A DNA stretch of 21,582 nt from Bacillota bacterium. GTDB lineage: Bacteria; Bacillota; Clostridia; Christensenellales; UMGS416. Below the pieces are notes generated by a model that was not told where the DNA came from, did not search any database, and saw only the letters and a program-made list of their open reading frames with translations. Numbering within the stretch: the first letter of the stretch is position 1; every line of letters begins with the position of its first letter. Both the position numbers and the translations under genes were made by a program. Shown piece by piece: positions 14,638-20,627 of the stretch. The DNA lies in the NCBI GenBank assembly GCA_023422005.1, contig JAEZSC010000157.1:1-21582 (forward strand), given 5' to 3'.

Positions 14638-16119
14638 GTGGCAAAGCTTACCATCCATGCCGACCAACCCGGCGACGTCATCCACAAGGACATTTACGGC
14701 CACTTCTCCGAGCACCTGGGGCGCTGCATCTACGGCGGCCTGTGGGTGGGCGAGGATTCACCGATCCCCAACACCCGAGGCATCCGAAACGATGTGGTGC
14801 AGGCCCTGCGTGCCATGGGCATCCCCAACCTGCGCTGGCCCGGCGGCTGCTTTGCCGACGAATACCACTGGCGCGACGGCATTGGCCCGCGGGAGGGCCG
14901 CAAGCGCATGGTGAACACCCATTGGGGCGGCGTAACCGAGAACAACCACTTCGGCACCCATGAATTCCTGGACCTGTGCGACCAACTGGGCTGCGAGGCC
15001 TACATCAACGGCAACGTGGGCTCCGGCACCGTGCAGGAAATGCAGGAGTGGATCGAGTATATGACCTTCGACGGCGAATCGCCGATGAGCGAACTGCGCC
15101 GCCGCAACGGCCGCGAGCAGCCCTGGCGCGTAAAATACTTCGGCGTGGGCAATGAAAACTGGGGCTGCGGCGGCAACATGCGCCCGGAATACTACGCGGA
15201 CCTGTTCCGCCGCTACAACACCTATGTGCGCGACTTCGGCGGACATCACCTGTTCCGCATCGCCTGCGGCCCCTCGGTGGACGACTACCGCTGGACCGAG
15301 GTGCTCATGCGCGAGGCCGGCCGCTATATGGACGGACTGAGCCTGCACCACTACACGCTGCCCAACCCCGACTGGAACCACAAGGGTCCGGCCACCGGCT
15401 TTGACCAGGGGGCCTGGCTGAGCACCATGGACCGGGCGCTCTATATGCAGGAGCTGATCGACCGCCACAGTGAGATCATGGACCAATACGACCCCCAGCG
15501 GCGCGTGGCGCTGATCGTGGACGAATGGGGCGCGTGGTACGACGTGGAGCCGGGCACCAACCCGGGCTTCCTCTATCAGCAGAACACGATACGCGACGCA
15601 CTGGTGGCCGGCGTTACGCTGAACATCTTCCACAACCGCTGCCAGCGCGTACGCATGGCCAACATCGCCCAACTGGTCAACGTGCTGCAGTCGGTGATCC
15701 TGACCGAAGGCGCGCAGATGCTGCGCACGCCCACTTACCACGTTTTCGAGATGTACCGCCCCCACCAGGGCGCGCGTTTGCTGCCCTTCGAGCTTTCCGC
15801 CGCACACATGAACTGGGGCGGCGGCACACTGCCCCGGGTGCACGTGTCCGCATCGGTGGACGACGCCGGCGCGGTGCACGTGAGCCTGTGCAATCTGGAC
15901 CCCAACGACGCCGAACCGGTGGTCTGCGCGCTTTCGTCGGCGCAACCTTTCGCGACGATCGCCGGCCGGGTGCTGACCGCTGCCGCCATGGATGCCCACA
16001 ACACCTTTGAAGCGCCCGACGCCGTGACGCCGGCACCCTGCGCCGACGCAAAACTGACCGCAGAGGGCTTCGCCGTGACGCTTCCGCCCCGGTCGGTTAT
16101 GGTTTTGACCCTGAAATGA
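14638..16119 (+). CDS. Alpha-L-arabinofuranosidase, glycoside hydrolase family 51
   Basis: Removes terminal alpha-L-arabinofuranose from arabinan, arabinoxylan or arabinogalactan oligosaccharides by a retaining mechanism. The 493-residue protein has no signal peptide, so it works on imported oligosaccharides. GH51 features: IYGHFSEHLGRCIYGGLWVG (19-38), RWPGGCFADEYHWRDGIGP (66-84), YFGVGNENWGCGG with acid/base Glu173, and ALIVDEWGAWYD with nucleophile Glu296, then a C-terminal beta-sandwich. The GTG start is supported by AAGGAGG seven bases upstream. It follows the secreted GH30 enzyme and overlaps the small Cys-rich gene by four bases, so the three are one operon. The natural extension of this pair is outside cleavage by GH30 and inside trimming by GH51. 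Confidence 0.95.
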   Translation: MAKLTIHADQPGDVIHKDIYGHFSEHLGRCIYGGLWVGEDSPIPNTRGIRNDVVQALRAMGIPNLRWPGGCFADEYHWRDGIGPREGRKRMVNTHWGGVTENNHFGTHEFLDLCDQLGCEAYINGNVGSGTVQEMQEWIEYMTFDGESPMSELRRRNGREQPWRVKYFGVGNENWGCGGNMRPEYYADLFRRYNTYVRDFGGHHLFRIACGPSVDDYRWTEVLMREAGRYMDGLSLHHYTLPNPDWNHKGPATGFDQGAWLSTMDRALYMQELIDRHSEIMDQYDPQRRVALIVDEWGAWYDVEPGTNPGFLYQQNTIRDALVAGVTLNIFHNRCQRVRMANIAQLVNVLQSVILTEGAQMLRTPTYHVFEMYRPHQGARLLPFELSAAHMNWGGGTLPRVHVSASVDDAGAVHVSLCNLDPNDAEPVVCALSSAQPFATIAGRVLTAAAMDAHNTFEAPDAVTPAPCADAKLTAEGFAVTLPPRSVMVLTLK

Positions 16120-16394
16120 CGATGGCGCACGAAAGGCATTACTGCCGGATCTGCGACACGGCTGAAATGGTGGAAGAGGCCCGGGCGCTGGTGCGCGAAT
16201 ACGTGGCTTCGCTGCCGCCCGAGGCCTGCGTGGATGACGACACATATGCCCGCCGCCTGACCCGCTGCGACACCTGCCCGCACCTGAGCGGCGGCGACAC
16301 CTGCACGCTGTGCGGCTGCCTGCTGCCGGTGCGGGCGCGGCTGCGCGCCAAGGGCTGCCCGGACCCCTCAGATAACCGATGGGCCGCCATTTGA
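16116..16394 (+). CDS. Small cysteine-rich zinc-ribbon-like protein (DUF6171-like)
   Basis: A 92-residue protein with nine cysteines: C10 and C13 (YCRIC), C38, C51 and C54 (RCDTCPHL), C63, C66 and C68 (TCTLCGCLLP) and C81 (GCPD), followed by a Trp near the C-terminus. The spacing suggests one or two bound zinc ions. It resembles a small Firmicutes family of unknown function that I recall as DUF6171; the name should be treated as tentative. The ATG overlaps the GH51 stop codon (ATGA) and lacks its own ribosome site, so translation is probably coupled; an ATG at 16122 is an alternative start. A terminator follows. A role in the glycan pathway is not evident. Confidence 0.75.
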   Translation: MTMAHERHYCRICDTAEMVEEARALVREYVASLPPEACVDDDTYARRLTRCDTCPHLSGGDTCTLCGCLLPVRARLRAKGCPDPSDNRWAAI

Positions 16395-16427
16395 GCAAGT
16401 AGGAATTACATCTACCACCCAAAACCG

Positions 16428-16459
16428 AAGCTGCATCTCATGGGGTGCAGCTTTCTTTA
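16428..16459 (+). terminator. Terminator of the GH30-GH51 operon
   Basis: AAGCTGCA pairs with TGCAGCTT (16428-16435 with 16446-16453), extended inward by TC/GG, followed by TCTTTAT. It lies 34 bases after the stop of the Cys-rich gene. Confidence 0.8.
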
Positions 16460-16523
16460 TCTCACTCCAGAAAAGCATGATACAATGATCGATGAAAGCA
16501 AAAAAACGAAAAGGAGACAAACG

Positions 16524-16904
16524 ATGAGACCGGATGTCGGCGTAGGCTTGTTCGTGGAAGACGTTGGGAAGATGGTCGCTTTCTACCGGGATGTGCTGTT
16601 GTTTGAGACCGACTACAGCGAAGGGCCCTTTGCGTCCTTTCAGACGAGCAACGGCGTTTTTTTCATGTTCGATCGCAAGCAGTTTGCCAGGGACATCGGC
16701 GAGGCCTACAGCGCACCCAGGGGCATCAATCAGACGATGGAGATCGCCATCAAGGTCGATGGCGCCGAAGAGGTGGACAGAGAGTACCGCCGCCTGATGG
16801 CGCTGGGTGTGAAGTCCGTTACCGAACCGGCCACCCAGCCCTGGGGGCAGCACAATTTCTTCATCGCGGACCCCGAGGGCAATCTGATCGAATATGGGGA
16901 TTGA
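16524..16904 (+). CDS. VOC-family (glyoxalase/bleomycin resistance fold) protein
   Basis: A 126-residue single-domain member of the vicinal oxygen chelate superfamily, whose members isomerise or cleave small molecules at a metal site or bind drugs. The family pattern is visible at both halves: VGLFVEDVGKMVAFYRDVL near the N-terminus and QPWGQHNFFIADPEGNLIEY at the C-terminus, where the last Glu is a usual metal ligand. Substrate is unknown. The ATG at 16524 has AAGGAG seven bases upstream; a possible -10 TACAAT is at 16481-16486 without a clear -35. The Ham1-like gene starts 58 bases later on the same strand and may be co-transcribed. Confidence 0.9.
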   Translation: MRPDVGVGLFVEDVGKMVAFYRDVLLFETDYSEGPFASFQTSNGVFFMFDRKQFARDIGEAYSAPRGINQTMEIAIKVDGAEEVDREYRRLMALGVKSVTEPATQPWGQHNFFIADPEGNLIEYGD

Positions 16905-16962
16905 TCATTGAGGATAGACACATTGATGTAGAACAGGTCAAACCTCGCACCAAGGAGACTGT

Positions 16963-17586
16963 ATGCAATTCCTCTACGGCACCGGCAACCCAGCCAAGCT
17001 GACCAGCATGCGCGACATGCTGCGGGGGCTGCCGGTGACCATCATAGGCCTGCGGGACTTGACGATATCCTTTCCCGATGTTGACGAGACCGGAAATGAC
17101 CCGCTGGAAAACGCCCGCATCAAGGCCGAGGCTTATCACGCCGCCTGTGGGCTGGCCGTATTCTCCTGCGATTCAGGGCTGTATATCGAGGGATTGGACG
17201 ACACCAGACAACCCGGCGTGCGGGTGCGCACGGTGGACGGCCGCCGCCTGGACGACGGGCAGATGCTCTCCCATTACGGCGCGCTGGCACAGGAGCTGGG
17301 CGGCAGGGCCATCGCCCGATATCGAAACGCCATCTGCCTGATCGACGAACGTGGCCGCCGCTACGAGGCCTACGACGGCTCCATCTGGTCGGAGCGCTTC
17401 GGCCTGTGCACCAAGCCCCACCGCGACCGCGTGGAGGGCTTCCCGCTGGACGCTCTGTCCATCGAGCTTGCCACAGGCAGATACTACTATGATCTCAAGG
17501 GCTTTGACTGGCTGGCCAACCAGAGCCCCGAGGCGGCGGGCTTCCGGGCGTTCTTCGAGGGGGTGCTGCGCGGTCAGAGCGAGTGA
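16963..17586 (+). CDS. Ham1/RdgB-like non-canonical purine NTP pyrophosphatase
   Basis: A 207-residue protein of the Ham1/RdgB superfamily, which hydrolyses ITP, dITP or XTP to the monophosphate and so keeps deaminated bases out of DNA and RNA. Visible motifs are LYGTGNPAKL (4-13), the triphosphate-binding start, DETGNDPLENARIKAEAYH (41-59) and FSCDSGLYIEGL (67-78), containing the catalytic-base Asp70. The C-terminal WDP-type segment seen in typical RdgB is not obvious, replaced by EGFPLDALSIE, so this is a divergent member and substrate range may differ. AAGGAG precedes the ATG by five bases. It is followed by a bidirectional terminator shared with the convergent ApbE gene. Confidence 0.88.
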   Translation: MQFLYGTGNPAKLTSMRDMLRGLPVTIIGLRDLTISFPDVDETGNDPLENARIKAEAYHAACGLAVFSCDSGLYIEGLDDTRQPGVRVRTVDGRRLDDGQMLSHYGALAQELGGRAIARYRNAICLIDERGRRYEAYDGSIWSERFGLCTKPHRDRVEGFPLDALSIELATGRYYYDLKGFDWLANQSPEAAGFRAFFEGVLRGQSE

Positions 17587-17667
17587 GCCTACCCTTTTAC
17601 CTCTCCGGTATTGCGGCACACAGGCAATGCATAGCCTCGCTCCTGCCTTGCCCGCCTTAACATTCAA

Positions 17668-17703
17668 AAAGGGACCTCTCAGCGTCTGCGGAGAGGTCCC
17701 TTT
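17668..17703. terminator. Bidirectional terminator between convergent genes
   Basis: A perfect ten-base-pair stem GGGACCTCTC/GAGAGGTCCC (17671-17680 with 17691-17700), extended by AAA/TTT, has a T run on the minus strand (five T) and TTTGATACTT on the plus strand. It can stop both the Ham1-like gene from the left and the ApbE gene from the right. Confidence 0.93.
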
Positions 17704-17720
17704 GATACTTATATACATGC

Positions 17721-18848
17721 CTACTGGTTGGTCGCACCGCCGATTTTTTTCAGCATCGGCTTAAGCCCCTCGGTCACCTGCACCGTGCCGTCGGGGAACA
17801 CCCACAGGGCCTCCACGCCGGGCAGCGTTTTTACATATGCCAGGCCGTCCTCATAGGGCAGTATGAACAGCAGCGTATCCAGAAAATCCGCATAGCCCGA
17901 ATCCGGCGTGACGACGCTGACCGCGCGAAAGTGCGTGGCGCTCATCAGCGTTTCCGGGTCGATGATGTGGTTGTATGCCTTGCCTTCCACGATGTAGAAG
18001 CGCTGATAGTCGCCGGCGGTGGTCACCGACTGGTTGGTGCAGAAAACCGTGTCCAGCGTAACCTCGTCGGATGTACCGGCCTCGGGCTTGCTGGGGTCGG
18101 TGATGCCCACACCCCACTTGCTGCGTTTGCCGTCCAGCGGCGAGCCGCCGACACGCACATTGCCGCCGGAGCTTATGATGAAGCTGTTCCATCCGGCGGC
18201 CTCCAACTCCCGGGCCACAATCTCGGTGGCGTAGCCCTTGGCCACGGAGCCCACGTCCAGCGCCATGTCCGGGTCCTCCAGAAATACCGTCTGGTTGGCC
18301 TCGTCCAGTATCAGCTTGTTCAAATCAGTGTGCCCGGCGGCGGCGCGCAGCTCATCCATGGGCGGCAGCTTGGCGTTGGCGGGGTCATCGAGCCCGGCAT
18401 CACGATAGTCATGCCATATCTTAAGCACCGAGCCCATGGCGATGTTGATGCCGGCTGGAGAGTTCTGGCACCAGTCGCGGCTGGTCTTGAGCATCGCAAA
18501 CAGATCGGGGTGCACGCGCACCGGCGCTTTGCCCGCGTTGTCGTTGATGGTCTTGACGTTGTTCACGCCTTCGTAGTCGTTATACTGGTCATACAACCGG
18601 TTGAGCTCAACGAAACGATCCTGGGCACGCTGCACCCAGGCGTCAAACTCCTTCTCGGTCTTGGTATAACCCATGACCTGTATGACCGTGTCGAAGGTGT
18701 TGAAGAATTCAGCCGAATATTTCTTGTAGGCGTTGGAGCCGCAGCCGGCCAGCGGCACGCACAGCAGCGCCGCAACGAGCAACGCGATGAATCTGGGCAA
18801 CCTGCTCGTGAATACCTCCCGCTGTCGCTGGCGACCGATGCGGCGCAT
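17721..18848 (-). CDS. apbE: ApbE-family FAD:protein FMN transferase, lipoprotein
   Basis: Transfers FMN from FAD to a threonine of target proteins, with magnesium, on the outer face of the membrane. The 375-residue protein has a hydrophobic signal segment ending in the lipobox LAGC (Cys36). ApbE signatures are DVGSVAKGYATEIVARELE (198-216), SSGGNVRVGG (226-235) and TNQSVTTAGDYQRFY with HIIDPET (271-300). Its likely substrate is the FMN-binding-type lipoprotein encoded just upstream on the same strand. The start is uncertain: the ATG at 18848 has no good ribosome site, while a TTG at 18800 follows GGGAGG by 14 bases and would give a more usual short signal peptide. A strong terminator lies between this gene and the lipoprotein gene, so it is probably expressed at a lower level by read-through or from a weak promoter. 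Confidence 0.93.
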   Translation of the reverse strand: MRRIGRQRQREVFTSRLPRFIALLVAALLCVPLAGCGSNAYKKYSAEFFNTFDTVIQVMGYTKTEKEFDAWVQRAQDRFVELNRLYDQYNDYEGVNNVKTINDNAGKAPVRVHPDLFAMLKTSRDWCQNSPAGINIAMGSVLKIWHDYRDAGLDDPANAKLPPMDELRAAAGHTDLNKLILDEANQTVFLEDPDMALDVGSVAKGYATEIVARELEAAGWNSFIISSGGNVRVGGSPLDGKRSKWGVGITDPSKPEAGTSDEVTLDTVFCTNQSVTTAGDYQRFYIVEGKAYNHIIDPETLMSATHFRAVSVVTPDSGYADFLDTLLFILPYEDGLAYVKTLPGVEALWVFPDGTVQVTEGLKPMLKKIGGATNQ

Positions 18849-18884
18849 GGGCGCAATTTGACAGCTTAACCTGTTGGTGAAAAT

Positions 18885-18923
18885 CTAAAAAGAGAAATCC
18901 CCTCATGTTTCAGAGGGGATTTC
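18885..18923 (-). terminator. Terminator between the FMN lipoprotein and ApbE genes
   Basis: A perfect eleven-base-pair stem GAAATCCCCTC/GAGGGGATTTC (18894-18904 with 18913-18923) is followed on the minus strand by TCTCTTTTTAG. It starts 14 bases after the stop of the lipoprotein gene. Confidence 0.9.
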
Positions 18924-18936
18924 CCGTTAGGGTTTC

Positions 18937-19500
18937 TTACTTGGCGTTGGCGATGGCGGCGGTGGCCACTTCGATGTAGTCGGTTACCTTGATGGTAGCG
19001 GTGGAGGTCAGGTCGGCCTCAGCGGAGACAACGCCGCCATCTTCGGTGGTCTTGGTCTTCATGTTCTTGATCTGCTCAGCGGTCTTGCCAACCATCCACT
19101 TCTGGATGGCGTCCTGCTGCTCCCACCACTCACGGCCGATGCCGGAGGCCTTCTTCATGCCGTACTTGTCGCCCAGCTCGCGCTTGGTCTGGAAGACGGT
19201 GTCCTTGGGGGTGGTCAGCTTGCCAGCCTCGTCGAAGGCGACGGTGGATTGCACGGTGTCGATGTAGATCTTGACGACCTTGCCATCCTTGTCCACGGTC
19301 ACAGAGCACATCACGGTGTCGGCCTGAACCTTGCCGGACTTGACGCCGTCTTTTTCGGCGAGGTCAGCGGACTTGGCCACGGTGGTCTTGCTGGCGAAGC
19401 CGAGCTTGAGGTCGCCACCGGTGCTGCTGCAGCCGGCAAAGGCAAACACAGAACCGAGAACGAACAGGGCGACGAGGGCAATGGCGGAGATCTTCTTCAT
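18937..19500 (-). CDS. FMN-binding-type lipoprotein, probable electron-transfer protein (PplA-like)
   Basis: A 187-residue extracytoplasmic lipoprotein: signal peptide MKKISAIALVALFVLGSVFA with lipobox FAGC (Cys24), then one small domain. The body has the strand pattern of FMN-binding domains (VQADTVMCSVTVDKDGKVVKIYID, split about 58-81). Near the C-terminus D163-L-T-S166-T-A168-T169 lines up with the ApbE flavinylation motif D-x-x-S-G-A-T, with Gly replaced by Thr167; Thr169 would carry the FMN. The neighbouring ApbE gene and type II NADH dehydrogenase support a role in passing electrons out of the membrane, as PplA does in Listeria, though this protein has one domain rather than two. GGGAGG lies seven bases before the ATG at 19500; longer upstream starts would remove the signal peptide from the N-terminus. 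Confidence 0.8.
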   Translation of the reverse strand: MKKISAIALVALFVLGSVFAFAGCSSTGGDLKLGFASKTTVAKSADLAEKDGVKSGKVQADTVMCSVTVDKDGKVVKIYIDTVQSTVAFDEAGKLTTPKDTVFQTKRELGDKYGMKKASGIGREWWEQQDAIQKWMVGKTAEQIKNMKTKTTEDGGVVSAEADLTSTATIKVTDYIEVATAAIANAK

Positions 19501-19540
19501 GTCTTTTCCTCCCAATATTTCTTGGTGATGGTCTATCCTG

Positions 19541-19555
19541 ACGGGTTTGACCCGT
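19541..19555. promoter_or_regulatory. Inverted repeat upstream of the FMN lipoprotein gene
   Basis: ACGGGT-TTG-ACCCGT is a perfect inverted repeat with a three-base centre, 40 bases before the lipoprotein start. It is too short-looped and lacks a T tail for a terminator, so an operator is more likely. No confident promoter was found in 19501-19652. Confidence 0.35.
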
Positions 19556-19652
19556 TTCACCCATGTTAAGGGGTATTGCCTGTGGGATGCTGGAGCGGCC
19601 TCACAAGCTTCTGTGTGACATCTGCTCGCCGCCACGGCGACGACCGGCAATA

Positions 19653-20627
19653 CTACCGCATCGGCGCGCCGACGCTTCTCAGTATTGCCTGCAACATATG
19701 CCGGCCGTCGCTTGGGGGCAGCTTTTCCAGCTGCTGCGCGGCGCGGTCCAGCTGGGCGCACATCATGTCGGCAGCCTGGCCCATGGCCCCCGCCTTGCGG
19801 GCAGCCCGCAGCAGCCCCGACGCCAGGCGAGCCGTGCGCCTGCCCTGCAGGAAACCATCCAGCCGCGCCCGGTAGGCTGCGTCTTGGGCGGCCAGCAGCA
19901 CCGGCAGCGTCACAATGCCCTCCATGAGGTCGTGGCCCGTGGGCTTGCCCGCGGTGTCGCCGTCATGCTCGATGTCTAGCAGGTCGTCGCGGATCTGGAA
20001 GGCAGCGCCAAAACGCATGCCAACATGCCACAGGCGCTGCACATCCTGCTCTGGCAGGCCGGCGCACTGGCCACCCACGGCGCAGGCCGCCGCAAAGAGG
20101 ATGCCGGTCTTGCTCATGACGCGCTTCAGGTATTCGCGCAGGCCGGGCACCGTGCCGCGGCCCAGGTATTGGCCCACCTCGCCCATGCACAGCGCCTCGA
20201 TGGCGGAACTGACGCGGCCCAACCGGTCTGAGGGCAGATTGCTGCGGCTCAGCAGCTTCATGGACTTGGCCAGCAGATAATCACCGGCATAGATGGCCAC
20301 ATGGTTGCCGTGCAGGCTGTGCAGCGTGGGCGCGCCGCGGCGGGTGCCGGCGTGGTCTATCACGTCGTCGTGGGCCAGCGTGGCGGCGTGCAGCACCTCC
20401 ATGGCGGCGGCGGCGTTCAGCGCCGTGCACCGGTCATAGTTGCCGCAGAATGCCGCCGAGAGTGCCATGGCCGGGCGCAGGCGCTTGCCGCCGCCCAGCA
20501 CCAACGCGCCGGCGGAGCGCTGTATCTCGTTTCCGTTGCCAAACTCATCGGCCAGCAGCGCCTCCAGGGCTTGCAGCTCAACTTGGAGCCGCGGCAGCTG
20601 TGCGTAGAGGGAATGCTCCATACTCAC
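19653..20627 (-). CDS. Long-chain polyprenyl diphosphate synthase
   Basis: Condenses isopentenyl diphosphate units onto an allylic diphosphate to build the isoprenoid tail of a quinone. The 324-residue protein has all trans-prenyltransferase landmarks: LGGGKRLRPAMALSA (44-58), the first Asp-rich motif DDVID (87-91) preceded by LHAATLAH, and the second DDLLD (214-218) after GAAFQIR. A small residue, Ala82, sits five positions before the first Asp-rich motif, which in this family favours long products (about C30 or more) over farnesyl or geranylgeranyl. The GTG start overlaps the stop of the NADH dehydrogenase by three bases (GTGA); an ATG at 20621 is also possible. This gene order suggests it makes the tail of a demethylmenaquinone-type carrier used by the adjacent dehydrogenase, like DmkB of Listeria. 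Confidence 0.92.
   Translation of the reverse strand: MSMEHSLYAQLPRLQVELQALEALLADEFGNGNEIQRSAGALVLGGGKRLRPAMALSAAFCGNYDRCTALNAAAAMEVLHAATLAHDDVIDHAGTRRGAPTLHSLHGNHVAIYAGDYLLAKSMKLLSRSNLPSDRLGRVSSAIEALCMGEVGQYLGRGTVPGLREYLKRVMSKTGILFAAACAVGGQCAGLPEQDVQRLWHVGMRFGAAFQIRDDLLDIEHDGDTAGKPTGHDLMEGIVTLPVLLAAQDAAYRARLDGFLQGRRTARLASGLLRAARKAGAMGQAADMMCAQLDRAAQQLEKLPPSDGRHMLQAILRSVGAPMR

Noticed and set aside
14758..16422. Very long minus-strand open frame (554 codons) opposite the GH51 gene.
   Set aside because: It mirrors the GH51 codons, has no recognisable domain or ribosome site, and the plus-strand gene has both catalytic glutamates.
2372..19565. Exact 13-base match CGTTTCACCCATG at 2372-2384 and 19553-19565, both upstream of genes.
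   Set aside because: In a 21.6 kb window several exact 13-base matches are expected by chance, and the two lie in opposite orientation to their genes; not treated as a shared operator.
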